A DNA stretch of 40,094 nt. It comes from an uncultured Alphaproteobacteria bacterium. Its GTDB lineage: Bacteria; Pseudomonadota; Alphaproteobacteria; Parvibaculales; Parvibaculaceae. Below are positions 15,425 through 23,806 of the stretch, piece by piece. Position 1 is the stretch's first letter, and each line of letters starts with the position of its first letter. The translations under genes were made by a program, and so were the position numbers. The stretch spans positions 1 through 40,094 of the forward strand of contig CAISYL010000212.1 in the NCBI GenBank assembly GCA_903889655.1, given 5' to 3'. The notes under the pieces are model-generated. The model was not told the origin of the DNA. It worked only from the letters and a program-made list of their open reading frames with translations, and ran no database searches.

Positions 15425-16255
15425 TCAGGCCGCGCGCTTGCGCATCCGTCGTCCGCCGAGCCGTGCGATCAATCCTTCGAGATCGATCGAGGGCGCGCCC
15501 GCATAGGCGAGCCCCACCTCGCGCGCGAGGTCTACATCCGCGATCTCGCGGGTGACGACGCCGCTTGCATCCCGCGCCACGCCTTCCGGCAGAAACGCAA
15601 TGCCGACGCCTGCCGCGACCAGCGCCAGCGCCCATTCCTCCGTCTGCGCAATCGCCGCAGTCACGAGCGGCGCGCCGGCTCGCGTGAAGAGTTCGCTGTG
15701 CTCGCAATGGCAACGCGCGACGAGGCCGGCTCCGGCAAGGTCCGCCGCGCGCAGCTTCGCCTTGGAGGCCAGCGGATGCGCCGCAGGCAGCGCCACGACA
15801 TAGCGTTCCGTCCAGAGCGGCAGGAAGGCCTCGCCCTTCAGCAGCATCACTTTCGAGATGAAGCGCGCGTCGCAATCCTCGTCCGCATCGACGAGCCTGA
15901 GATGGAGATCGGCGATCCCGGTGACGGGCCGGATCAGTTCCATCGTCCGCGCGATGTCGAGCGACTTCATCAGGCCGAGCGTCAATGTGCGTCGCGGCGC
16001 CGGTTGCCGGAAGAGGGCGCGCAATCCGTCCGCCTCTCCGATCATGCGCCGGGCCGCCGGATAAAGCTGTTCGGCCGCCGCCGTCGGCGACATGCCCTTC
16101 TTGTGGCGGATGAAGAGCTTCGTCTCGAGGTCCTGCTCGAGACTCTGCACGGCCGCCGAAACCGAAGGCTGCGAAATGAAGCAGCGGCGCGCCGCCGCCG
16201 TCAGGTTCCGCTCCTCGAAAACGGCCACGAAATAGCGCAGCGCCCGTATATCCAT
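15425..16255 (-). CDS. LysR-type transcriptional regulator
   Basis: 276 residues. The N-terminal winged helix-turn-helix is clear: ALRYFVAVFEERNLTAAARR at 5-24, then FISQPSVSAAVQSLEQDLET and LFIRHKKGMSPTAAAEQLYP. A periplasmic-binding-protein-like effector domain follows. ATG 16255 was chosen, with AGGA about 7 bases upstream; a TTG two codons earlier is possible. It is divergent from the metallo-beta-lactamase fold gene across a 92-base AT-rich region with two inverted repeats, the usual LysR arrangement. It most likely regulates itself and that enzyme. The inducer is unknown. Confidence 0.9.
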   Translation of the reverse strand: MDIRALRYFVAVFEERNLTAAARRCFISQPSVSAAVQSLEQDLETKLFIRHKKGMSPTAAAEQLYPAARRMIGEADGLRALFRQPAPRRTLTLGLMKSLDIARTMELIRPVTGIADLHLRLVDADEDCDARFISKVMLLKGEAFLPLWTERYVVALPAAHPLASKAKLRAADLAGAGLVARCHCEHSELFTRAGAPLVTAAIAQTEEWALALVAAGVGIAFLPEGVARDASGVVTREIADVDLAREVGLAYAGAPSIDLEGLIARLGGRRMRKRAA

Positions 16256-16267
16256 AGTCAAATCCTA

Positions 16268-16303
16268 TTGAATATATCAAAGACAAATATTTTACCTATA
16301 TTT
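16268..16303. promoter_or_regulatory. Probable LysR operator region
   Basis: Two AT-rich inverted repeats lie between the divergent starts: TTGA-N5-TCAA at 16268-16280 and AAATAT-N7-ATATTT at 16285-16303. The second has a T-N11-A-like spacing of the LysR type. Their AT content stands out from the GC-rich surroundings. Binding is inferred from position. Confidence 0.5.
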
Positions 16304-16347
16304 CGGCGGATGCCAAACAGGTTCCTCAACGAATTTCGGAGGAGCCC

Positions 16348-17181
16348 ATGCACATTCACCATCTCAACACCGCCACCATGTGCCCGCTGGGTGGCCGTCT
16401 CGTCAGCGGCGAGGGCCGGCTCTTCGCCCGCGCCCGCCTCGTCTGCCATGTGCTGCTGGTCGAAACCGATGACGGCCTTGTTCTGATCGATACCGGCCTC
16501 GGCCTCGGCGACATCGCGGACCCGAACCGCCTCGGTCCAAAATGGGTCCGGCAGGTGCATCCCCGCCTCGATCCCGCCGAAACCGCCTTCGAACAAGTGA
16601 GGGCGCTCGGCTTCTCGCCCGGCGATGTGCGCCACATCATCCCGACCCATCTCGATATCGACCACGCCGGTGGCCTCCCGGATTTTCCGAAGGCCCGAAT
16701 CCATGTCCATATCCGCGAGCACGAGGCGGCCGTGCGTCGCACCGTCGAGGTGAAGCGCGCGCGTTATATCGACGATCACTGGGCGCATGGGCCCGACTGG
16801 AAACTCTTCGGCAATGGCGGCGAGGACTGGTTCGGTTTCAAGGGTGTCCGTCCCTTCTCCAATCGCGAGACGGACATCGTCATCGTGCCCCTGCCCGGAC
16901 ATACGCCCGGCCATTGCGGGGTCGCGGTGCGCGGCGACGGCAAATGGCTCTTTCATGCAGGCGATGCCTTCTTCCATCACGGCCAGATCGAAACTCCGCC
17001 CGCGCCCATGCCCTTCGCGCTCAGGATATTCCAGCGCAAGGCGGATACCGATCGCGCGGCGCGTATCGCCAATCAGGAACGCCTGCGCGCGTTGAACGAA
17101 GCGCATGGAGATGACATCGCGATCTTCAATGCGCACGATCCCGCGAGCTTCGATGGCTTTTGCGGCCACGCGCATGGTTAA
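16348..17181 (+). CDS. Metallo-beta-lactamase fold hydrolase
   Basis: 277 residues with no signal peptide. The zinc motif appears as THLDIDHAGG (100-109), an H-x-D-x-D-H variant in which the usual second His is Asp. Later metal ligands are in PGHTPGHCG, FHAGDAFFH and FNAHDP. This subgroup of cytoplasmic enzymes includes lactonases and thioesterase-like proteins, and resembles AHL lactonases in size, but the variant motif argues against assuming that activity. CGGAGGAG precedes the ATG. It is controlled most probably by the divergent LysR gene. The substrate is unknown. Confidence 0.85.
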   Translation: MHIHHLNTATMCPLGGRLVSGEGRLFARARLVCHVLLVETDDGLVLIDTGLGLGDIADPNRLGPKWVRQVHPRLDPAETAFEQVRALGFSPGDVRHIIPTHLDIDHAGGLPDFPKARIHVHIREHEAAVRRTVEVKRARYIDDHWAHGPDWKLFGNGGEDWFGFKGVRPFSNRETDIVIVPLPGHTPGHCGVAVRGDGKWLFHAGDAFFHHGQIETPPAPMPFALRIFQRKADTDRAARIANQERLRALNEAHGDDIAIFNAHDPASFDGFCGHAHG

Positions 17182-17228
17182 GGCGAGAGTGCTGGCGCGC
17201 GCACGCGATCCCGCCTAACCTTCCGCCC

Positions 17229-18191
17229 ATGCGCACACTCATCGCCGTCATCATCCTGTCGTTTTTCGCCACCGCCGCCTCTGCCGCCGAGCTTTGCGAG
17301 CCGCGCGCCAAGGTCGCGCCCGCGCTGCACCGTCTTGAAGACGCGATGGCGAAGGACCGCTTCATCACCTACACGCCGACCTCGCTGAAGGTGGTCGACG
17401 GCAATGTGACGCGCGCCGATGCCGACAACATCCGCGCCGACCTGAAGACGCTGCGTCCCTGGTTCGACGCCATCGTCACCTATTCGGCGCGCGACGGCGC
17501 CGAACTCATTCCGGGCATCGCGCAGGAACTCGGTTACAAGGCCGTGATCATCGGCATCTGGTCGCCCGGCGATTCCGAGGAACTTTCCAACGCGCTGAAG
17601 CTCGCCAAGCGCTACCCGAAACTCGTGGTCGGCCTTTCGCTCGGCAACGAGATCGTCTTCGGCAAGCGCGGCACATGGGCCGAGCTCGCCCGTTATGTGA
17701 AGCTGACCCGCGAGCGCGTACCGGACCTTCCGATCACCGTGTCGGAGCCCTTCGCGCAATTTCTTGAAAGCGATTCCAGCGACGTCCGCGACGATCTCGA
17801 TTTCCTGCTGGTGAATGTCCATCCGGTCTTCGAAAGCTGGTTCAGGACCGCCGGTCCCGACAACTGGGCCGACTTCGACGTGAAGATCGTCGAGAAACTC
17901 GCCGGTGCCTTCTGCGGGCCGATCCTGATCAAGGAAACGGGCGTGCCGACCGGCCCGGCCGACATGGGCTATGACGGGGGCAAGCAGGCCGCCTTCTGGC
18001 GCGCGCTGGAGCGCCAGATGCCGCCATCGAAGGCGCACGCGTTTTCCTATTTCGCCGCCTTCGACGCTCCCTGGCGGACGCAGGATTTCAACCCGGTCGC
18101 CGGCCACCATCCCGAAGAAGCCTTCTGGGGCCTCTTCACGGAAGCCCGTGCACCGAAACCCGCGATCGAGGGTTTGAAGAAACTGCCCTGA
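17229..18191 (+). CDS. Secreted GH17-like glycoside hydrolase
   Basis: 320 residues with a Sec signal peptide (MRTLIAVIILSFFATAASA, cleavage probably after residue 19 or 20). The remaining domain is a beta/alpha barrel with GH17-type catalytic marks: GLSLGNE with acid/base Glu141, and LIKETGVPTGP with nucleophile Glu236, like the ETGWP of beta-1,3-glucanases. NVHPVFESW also fits. It likely acts in the periplasm or outside on beta-1,3-glucan or a related glucan. No polysaccharide synthesis genes are adjacent. It starts 47 bases after the MBL gene on the same strand, possibly in one unit. Confidence 0.8.
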   Translation: MRTLIAVIILSFFATAASAAELCEPRAKVAPALHRLEDAMAKDRFITYTPTSLKVVDGNVTRADADNIRADLKTLRPWFDAIVTYSARDGAELIPGIAQELGYKAVIIGIWSPGDSEELSNALKLAKRYPKLVVGLSLGNEIVFGKRGTWAELARYVKLTRERVPDLPITVSEPFAQFLESDSSDVRDDLDFLLVNVHPVFESWFRTAGPDNWADFDVKIVEKLAGAFCGPILIKETGVPTGPADMGYDGGKQAAFWRALERQMPPSKAHAFSYFAAFDAPWRTQDFNPVAGHHPEEAFWGLFTEARAPKPAIEGLKKLP

Positions 18192-18214
18192 ACGTCGTCC
18201 GATAAATCGATATA

Positions 18215-18296
18215 CGTCACCCCGGACCTGGTCGGGGGTCCACCTTCGCCAAAACGAAGGAAGAAGTTGAATGCCGGACCGGGTCCGGCATGACGT
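18215..18296. repeat. Paired palindromic repeat, GTCACCCCGGA type
   Basis: CGTCACCCCGGACC opens the element; CCTTCG-CCAAAA-CGAAGG forms a central hairpin; ATGCCGGAC (18271-18279) and GTCCGGCAT (18283-18291) form the last arm before GACGT. It resembles the element at 14889-14974 in overall plan. It lies between the glycosidase and MFS genes. Confidence 0.75.
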
Positions 18297-18371
18297 TCAG
18301 AGCGCGCGGCGCTCTTCCCACTCCGCACCCTCTCCCCTATGGTCTCGGCCCAAAAGCCGGGGAGGGGACCC

Positions 18372-19676
18372 ATGACAGCATTGACCACCGACGAGCGCCG
18401 CCTCTTTGCGCGCGCCAGCCGCAGGATCATCCCGCTGATGATCCTGCTCTACATGGTGAGCTTCCTCGACCGTGTGAATGTCGGCTTCGCGGCGCTGACC
18501 ATGAACGCCGATCTCGGTTTCTCTCCCGCCGTCTTCGGCTGGGGCGTCGGCATTTTCTTCATCGGCTATTTCATTTTCGAAATTCCCTCGAACGTCATCA
18601 TCGAGAAAGTCGGCGCGCGCATCTGGATCTGCCGCATCATGCTGACCTGGGGTGCGATCTCCGGTGCCATGGCCTTCATCCACAGCGAGACAAGCTTCTA
18701 TGTGCTGCGCTTTCTTCTCGGCGCCGCCGAAGCGGGCTTCGCGCCCGGCATGATCCTCTATCTGACCTACTGGTTCCCGGCGGAGCTGCGCGCGAAATAC
18801 TACGGCACCTATTTCATCGCGATCCCGCTCGCCAGCGTCATCGGCGCGCCGGTCTCGGCCTATCTGCTGGGCTTCGACGGCCATCTCGGCATGAAGGGCT
18901 GGCAATGGATGTTCATCCTCGAAGCCGCACCTGCGATCCTGCTCGGGATTGCCGTTCTCTGGCTGCTGCCCGACGGTCCGACGAAAGCCCGCTGGCTCAG
19001 CGACGACGAGAAGGCGCGCATCGCTGCCTGCCTGAAGCGCGACCGCGAGGCGACGCATGCGACCGACGCCCACCATGCGCTCTGGCCGGCGCTGCGCGAC
19101 CCGCGTGTGCTCCTCATGGCCGCCATCTATTTCGGCATTGTCATCGGCCTCTATGGCATCAGCCTCTGGCTGCCGCAGATGGTGAAAGGCATGGGCTTCA
19201 CCAATCATCAGGTGGGGTGGATCGTCTCTGCCACCTATGTCGTCGCCGCCATCGCGATGCCGCTCTGGGGCTGGTCGTCGGACCGCGCGCAGGAGCGCAT
19301 CTGGCACACGGCGATTGCGTCCTTTATCGGCGCCATTGGTTTCGTCGGCGGCGCGTATCTCCATTCGCCCGCGCTCGTCATCCTCTCGCTCGGTCTCGCC
19401 GCCATCGGCACCTATATCGCCATCGTACCCTTCTGGGCGCTCCCGCCGACCTTCCTCGGCGGCACGGCGGCGGCGGCCGGCATTGCCCTCATCAACTCGA
19501 CGGGTAATCTCGGCGGCTTCGTCGGCCCTTCCATCGTCGGCTGGGTCAAGGACACGACGCAGAGCTATTCGGCCGGCATGCTGGCGCTCGCCGTCGCGCT
19601 CGTTGCCGCCGGGCTGCTGACATTGCTCGTGCGCCTGCAGCTGACGCGCCGGTCCGCCGCCGTCCAATCCGCCTGA
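18372..19676 (+). CDS. MFS transporter, anion:cation symporter (ACS) type
   Basis: 434 residues with 12 predicted membrane helices in two halves and a cytoplasmic loop near residues 215-245. The N-terminal half carries IPLMILLYMVSFLDRVNVGF, the first-helix signature of the ACS family (phthalate, tartrate, glucarate, hexuronate carriers), and GAAEAGFAPGMILYLTYWFP in helix 4-5. Such carriers import organic anions with H+ or Na+. GGAGGGGACCC precedes the ATG; a GTG-like extension upstream is unneeded. It stands alone, with no catabolic operon attached, so the substrate is open. Confidence 0.88.
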   Translation: MTALTTDERRLFARASRRIIPLMILLYMVSFLDRVNVGFAALTMNADLGFSPAVFGWGVGIFFIGYFIFEIPSNVIIEKVGARIWICRIMLTWGAISGAMAFIHSETSFYVLRFLLGAAEAGFAPGMILYLTYWFPAELRAKYYGTYFIAIPLASVIGAPVSAYLLGFDGHLGMKGWQWMFILEAAPAILLGIAVLWLLPDGPTKARWLSDDEKARIAACLKRDREATHATDAHHALWPALRDPRVLLMAAIYFGIVIGLYGISLWLPQMVKGMGFTNHQVGWIVSATYVVAAIAMPLWGWSSDRAQERIWHTAIASFIGAIGFVGGAYLHSPALVILSLGLAAIGTYIAIVPFWALPPTFLGGTAAAAGIALINSTGNLGGFVGPSIVGWVKDTTQSYSAGMLALAVALVAAGLLTLLVRLQLTRRSAAVQSA

Positions 19677-19727
19677 CGGAAAGGCCGCCGGATGGAGCGG
19701 GGCGGTCCTCCGTGCTAAAGCAGAGCC

Positions 19728-20597
19728 ATGAAGCCGATCGCGTCCCTTCTCGCCATTCTCATCGTCGCCTCGGGCCTCGCGCCGGCGCGCGCAGGTGAGC
19801 CCGCGCCGAAGCGCATCGTCTCGATCAATCTTTGCTCCGACGTTCTGGCGCTCGAACTCGCCGATCCCGGTACGGTGAAGTCGGTCTTCCGCGTTGCAGC
19901 CGACCCGGAGGACTCGCCGGTCGCCGATCTGGCCAGCAAAATTCCGCTCAACAATGCGACGGCCGAAGAGATCCTGGCCGCCAGGCCCGATCTCGTGCTC
20001 GCCCATCGCTTCTCCTCGCCTTTCACGCTGTCGCTGGTTGCCCGCGCGCATGTCCCCGTCGTGCAGGTGAAGGACGCGTCGAACTTCGAGGACATCCGCG
20101 ACAATGTTCGCGCCGTCGCCGCTGCCGTCGGTCATCCCGAAAGGGGCGAGGCCTGGATCGCGCGCTTCGACGCCTCGCTCGCCGCTTCGAAACGCCGGCC
20201 GCCCGCGCACCCGTTGCGCGCCGTCATCTATCAGGATCTCGGCGGCGCGGCGGCGGCGAATACGATCCTCGGCGCGCTCCTCGAACATGCGGGCTTCGAA
20301 AACGTCGTCACCGCACCGTCGAGCGGCGGCTTCGTCAATCTCTCGATCGAGGATCTGATCGACAAGCGCCCCGATTTCGTCGCGGTCGGCGTCTATCGCG
20401 CGAAGGAGCCCTCGCTCGCCCATGCGTTGCTCGCCCATCCTGCGCTCCGCGACTACATCGCCGGCCATGCCCGCGCCGTCGATCTGCCGGCGAAGCTCTG
20501 GACCTGCGGCACGCCCTTCATCACGGACATCGCCGACCGTCTCGCCGCCGCCCGCGACGGTTTCGACGAACCCAAAAGACAGGCGAGCGCGGATTGA
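19728..20597 (+). CDS. ABC importer periplasmic binding protein, BtuF/FepB type
   Basis: 289 residues with a signal peptide (MKPIASLLAILIVASGLAPARA). It is a class III binding protein: KRIVSINLCSDVLALELADP opens the first lobe, EEILAARPDLVLA ends it, and a long helix joins the lobes. NLCSD is common in proteins that bind cobalamin or ferric siderophores. The stop overlaps the permease start (TGATG), so the three genes are coupled. The 51-base gap to the MFS stop is too short for a cobalamin riboswitch, and none is seen. No TonB receptor or siderophore gene is near, so the ligand (B12, haem or siderophore) is undecided. Confidence 0.85.
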   Translation: MKPIASLLAILIVASGLAPARAGEPAPKRIVSINLCSDVLALELADPGTVKSVFRVAADPEDSPVADLASKIPLNNATAEEILAARPDLVLAHRFSSPFTLSLVARAHVPVVQVKDASNFEDIRDNVRAVAAAVGHPERGEAWIARFDASLAASKRRPPAHPLRAVIYQDLGGAAAANTILGALLEHAGFENVVTAPSSGGFVNLSIEDLIDKRPDFVAVGVYRAKEPSLAHALLAHPALRDYIAGHARAVDLPAKLWTCGTPFITDIADRLAAARDGFDEPKRQASAD

Positions 20598-21595
20598 TGC
20601 AGCGGCACAGCTATCTTCTCGTCAATCTCGGCCTCGCGCTTCTCGCGTGCGTCTTCTTCGTCGCGTCGATCTATGTCGGACGCGGTGGCGAACTTCTCGT
20701 CGGCAAGCTTCACGCGATCGACGAGACGGATCGCTCGCTCGCCTGGCTGATCCTGCGCGAAGTGCGTCTGCCGCGCGCTCTGCTCGGACTTTTCGTCGGC
20801 GCGACGCTCGGCCTCACCGGCGCGGCGCTGCAGGGCCTGTTGCGCAATCCGCTTGCCGAACCGGGTCTTATCGGCGCGTCGTCGGGCGCGGCGCTGGGCG
20901 CGGTTCTGGTTTTCTATTTCGGCCTGGCCGCCGGCTCCGCCATGCTTGTGCCTTTCGGCGGTGTCGTGGGCGCGCTTCTTTCTCTCGGCATTCTCTATCT
21001 GCTCGCCGGCCGCAATCCCTCGATCGTCACGCTCATTCTGGCCGGCGTCGCGATCTCGGCCTTCACCTCGGCGCTGACCTCGCTAGCGCTCAGCCTCGCG
21101 GCCTCGCCCTATGCGGTCTATGAAATCATCTTCTGGCTGCTCGGTTCCTTCACCGACCGCAGCATGGATCAGGTCCGCTTCGCCGCGCCCTTCATGGCCA
21201 TCGGCGCGATCCTCGTCGCCTCGACCGCGCGCGGCCTCGACGCGCTGACGCTGGGCGAGGATACGGCGGCGACGCTCGGCTTCAACCAGTCTTCGCTGAA
21301 AGCGCGCGCCGTGCTCGGCACCGGCCTTGCGGTCGGCGCCGCCGTTTCCGTCACCGGCGTCATCGGCTTTGTCGGTCTCGTCGTGCCGCATCTGGTGCGG
21401 CCTCTGGTCGGCCATCAGCCGGGCAGGCTGCTGCTGCCAAGCGCGCTCGCGGGCGCCGCGCTGCTCCTTGCCGCCGATCTTCTCGTGCGCCTGCCGCTCG
21501 ACGGACCGGAACCGAAACTCGGCGTCGTGACGTCGCTGATCGGCGCGCCGTTCTTTCTCTGGCTGATCCTCCGCACAAGGCGGGAGACACCTTGA
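20597..21595 (+). CDS. FecCD-type ABC importer permease
   Basis: 332 residues with about ten hydrophobic helices, as in BtuC. Family marks: LREVRLPRALLGLFVGATLGLTGAALQ in two parts near residues 52-80, RNPLAEPGLIGASSGAALGA, and GFVGLVVPHLVR near the end, the region contacting the ATPase. It forms the inner-membrane channel for the binding protein upstream and the ATPase downstream; both gene borders are TGATG overlaps. Confidence 0.92.
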   Translation: MQRHSYLLVNLGLALLACVFFVASIYVGRGGELLVGKLHAIDETDRSLAWLILREVRLPRALLGLFVGATLGLTGAALQGLLRNPLAEPGLIGASSGAALGAVLVFYFGLAAGSAMLVPFGGVVGALLSLGILYLLAGRNPSIVTLILAGVAISAFTSALTSLALSLAASPYAVYEIIFWLLGSFTDRSMDQVRFAAPFMAIGAILVASTARGLDALTLGEDTAATLGFNQSSLKARAVLGTGLAVGAAVSVTGVIGFVGLVVPHLVRPLVGHQPGRLLLPSALAGAALLLAADLLVRLPLDGPEPKLGVVTSLIGAPFFLWLILRTRRETP

Positions 21596-22365
21596 TGGAA
21601 CTTCGCGTCGAAAATCTCCGGGCCTCGCTTGGCGGTGCGCGCGTGTTGCGCGGTCCGTCCGTCGCGGCGCACTCCCCGAACTTCATCGGTCTCGTCGGGC
21701 CGAATGGCGCCGGCAAGACGACGCTGGTGCGCGCTATCGCCAATCTCATTCCATTCGAAGGCACGATCGCTCTCGACGGCGCCGCCGTCAACGTCATCGA
21801 AGCCCGCGCCCGTGCGAGGAAGATCGCCTATCTCGCGCAAGGCGCCGAAAGCCACTGGCCGTTGACGGCCGAGCGCCTCGTCGCCCTTGGGCGCCTGCCG
21901 CATCTCGAACCTTTCCGCGCGCCGCAACCGTCCGACGAAGAGGCGATCGAACATGCGATGGAACTCGCCGACGTCGCGCAGTTCCGTCAACGCGATGTGC
22001 TGACATTGTCCGGCGGCGAACGCGCCCGCGTGCTGCTTGCCCGCGCGCTCGCGGTCGAAGCGGAGCTTCTGCTGGTCGACGAGCCGGTCGCCTCGCTCGA
22101 TCCCTATCACCAGCTCGGCGTCATGGAAGTGCTGCGTGCCTATGTCGACCGGGGCCGCATGGTGATCGCGGTCCTGCACGATCTCTCGCTCGCCGCGCGT
22201 TTCTGCGATCGCCTGATCCTGCTCGACGAAGGCGTCATCCGCGCCGACGGCGTCCCGGCGCAGGTGCTGACGCCCGAAAATCTCCGCAGCGTTTACCGCG
22301 TGGAGGCGCAGATCGGCGGCGAGGGGCGGAACTTCTTCGTGCAGCCGATGAAAAGGGTGGAATAG
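21595..22365 (+). CDS. ABC importer ATP-binding protein, BtuD/FecE type
   Basis: 256 residues. Walker A is GPNGAGKTT (about 36-44), the signature LSGGERAR lies near residue 140, Walker B is LLLVDEP and the switch His is in VLHDLSLA. It powers the FecCD permease. ATG 21595 overlaps the permease stop and was preferred over the TTG just before it. The Q-loop AYLAQG is present. It is the last gene of the three-gene unit; a long palindromic repeat follows after about 30 bases. Confidence 0.93.
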   Translation: MELRVENLRASLGGARVLRGPSVAAHSPNFIGLVGPNGAGKTTLVRAIANLIPFEGTIALDGAAVNVIEARARARKIAYLAQGAESHWPLTAERLVALGRLPHLEPFRAPQPSDEEAIEHAMELADVAQFRQRDVLTLSGGERARVLLARALAVEAELLLVDEPVASLDPYHQLGVMEVLRAYVDRGRMVIAVLHDLSLAARFCDRLILLDEGVIRADGVPAQVLTPENLRSVYRVEAQIGGEGRNFFVQPMKRVE

Positions 22366-22393
22366 GTAAGAGGCCCCGCGCCTTCTCCCGGTT

Positions 22394-22496
22394 CGTCATG
22401 GCCGGGCTTGGCCCGGCCATCCACGTCTTTGGAGCCTCGGTAGTGAAGACGTGGATACGCGACCTCCTTTAATTGAAGGAGGGCCCGCGCATGACG
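22394..22496. repeat. Palindromic repeat, family A, full-length copy (103 bp)
   Basis: The longest copy shows the whole design. Outer ends CGTCATG (22394-22400) and CATGACG (22490-22496) pair. Inside are hairpin ATGGCCGGGC/GCCCGGCCAT (22398-22420), the paired arms ATCCACGTCTT (22419-22429) and AAGACGTGGAT (22446-22456), and hairpin CCTCCTT/AAGGAGG (22463-22482). It therefore folds as a four-way, cruciform-like structure. Copies at 2362 and 13615 keep only the left half. It lies after the ABC operon, between convergent genes, and may end or protect both messages. Confidence 0.8.
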
Positions 22497-22517
22497 TAAA
22501 AGTGGCGAGGGGTGCCC

Positions 22518-23630
22518 TCACTCCGCCGCGACGTAGTTCCCGACCTTCTGGCCGAAATTCACCATCTTCAGATACTCGATGCCTTCCTCGGCAATTGCGT
22601 CGCCGACCATCCCGTCGCCTTCGCTCCGGAGCTCTTCCATGTCGACATAGACGGCATAGAAGGCCTTGGTGCGGTCGGTAATGATGCCGCCCTTGAGAAG
22701 CGTTTTGATCAGCACCCGGAATATGTTCGTACTGCTCTTCATCGCCTTGCGCCGCACCTCGTCGGTACGGGCCGCGATGAGCTGCGCCTGGACTTCCTGC
22801 CAGTCGAGGCCGAAGCGGGCATACATGTATTTCTTCTGTTCCGGCGAGCCGAGATTGAAGAGCAGTGTCTGGAAGCAGGTCGCCGCCCAGTCCTCGATGA
22901 TGTTGCGCTCTTCCTCATTGAGCTTCGGGATAGTGCGGTCAGCCCATATCTTGCCGAACTTGTGGTGGAAGGCTTCATCCGTCATCACGAGCTGGCAGAG
23001 ATGGCGCAGCAGCGGATCGTTCGCATAGGTATAGAGCGAGGCGAAGGCGCCCATGGCGAGCCCTTCGACCAGCATCTGCATGCCGACGATCTTCTTGTAG
23101 ACTTCCGGCGCGAGAACCATTTCGGTGAGAAGGTTGCCGAGCGTCGGGCCGACCGGGAAGGGCTTACCCCAGCGCGTTTCGATATATTTCGCAAAGCCGG
23201 TCACATGGCGCGCCTCTTCGCGCGTCTGGTTCGCTGCATATTCCTGCGCGCCCGGATCCTTCAGGATGTGGCAGAGCGAGGCCGACAGCGCCAGCGCGCC
23301 CGCTTCGCCATGCAGGATCGACGACAGCGTCCAGCGCATGGATTCGTTCGCGAACTGGATCTTCTGGTCTTCGGTCAGTTTCTCGGCGAGCGGAAGCTGC
23401 AGCTCGAGCACCTGCCCGAAGGGAATGATCGGTTCCTTGTTCATGTCGAAGGGCTGATCGAAGTCGATATATTTCTTGTCCAGCGGATCCCAGAAATGGT
23501 CATGCGTCGCCGAGATGATCTTGTCGAAGGCGGTCGAGCGCCGGCCATAGCGCTCCACATCCATCATCGCGGGAAAGTCGTCCGGCGCCACGGCGTCGTA
23601 GGCGGCGTCCTTGGTGATGTCCTTGCTCAC
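22518..23630 (-). CDS. Ferritin-like diiron protein (probable oxygenase)
   Basis: 370 residues from GTG 23630, chosen because AGGAGAGGA lies 7 bases upstream; an in-frame ATG at 23673 with a close GGAGG would add 14-15 residues. The four-helix core shows two ligand sets: Glu109 (HGEAG) with Glu138/139 and His142 (EEARH), then Glu189 (VEGLAM) with Asp218/Glu219 and His222/223 (DEAFHH). That E, ExxH, E, ExxH order is the ferritin-like diiron pattern of RNR-R2-like and AurF-like oxygenases. No radical Tyr can be assigned. It may hydroxylate or desaturate a small molecule or acyl chain; the substrate is unknown. The IclR gene precedes it on the same strand. Confidence 0.75.
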   Translation of the reverse strand: MSKDITKDAAYDAVAPDDFPAMMDVERYGRRSTAFDKIISATHDHFWDPLDKKYIDFDQPFDMNKEPIIPFGQVLELQLPLAEKLTEDQKIQFANESMRWTLSSILHGEAGALALSASLCHILKDPGAQEYAANQTREEARHVTGFAKYIETRWGKPFPVGPTLGNLLTEMVLAPEVYKKIVGMQMLVEGLAMGAFASLYTYANDPLLRHLCQLVMTDEAFHHKFGKIWADRTIPKLNEEERNIIEDWAATCFQTLLFNLGSPEQKKYMYARFGLDWQEVQAQLIAARTDEVRRKAMKSSTNIFRVLIKTLLKGGIITDRTKAFYAVYVDMEELRSEGDGMVGDAIAEEGIEYLKMVNFGQKVGNYVAAE

Positions 23631-23762
23631 GTTTCGGTCCTCTCCTCTGGGCGCGCATGGGGCCGCGCCGCTCATGTTCCTCCGTCCGCCGCGGGTTTCC
23701 GCGCCAGCCTTGCTTTCAATCTGCGCCAGACTGTCGCGGGTCCAAACCGCAAACGCGATTTT

Positions 23763-23779
23763 GTTTGGAAATGGCAAAC
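23763..23779. promoter_or_regulatory. Palindrome upstream of the diiron gene, candidate IclR site
   Basis: GTTTG-GAAATGG-CAAAC is a 17-bp inverted repeat; flanking TTTT and AAAA extend it imperfectly. It lies in the AT-rich 176-base gap between the IclR stop and the diiron gene start, about 130 bases from that start. An IclR dimer site is a reasonable guess, supported only by position and symmetry. Confidence 0.4.
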
Positions 23780-23806
23780 GAAAATTAATATTACGGAGAA
23801 TAATTA

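Noticed and set aside
19677-19727. Cobalamin riboswitch before the BtuF/FepB-type operon
   Set aside because: Only 51 bases lie between the MFS stop and the operon start, too short for the element, and no B12-box-like sequence is seen.
18297-20468. A 723-codon minus-strand frame
   Set aside because: It lies antisense to the MFS and binding-protein genes; composition (Asp/Arg/Gly-rich) is that of a GC-driven shadow.
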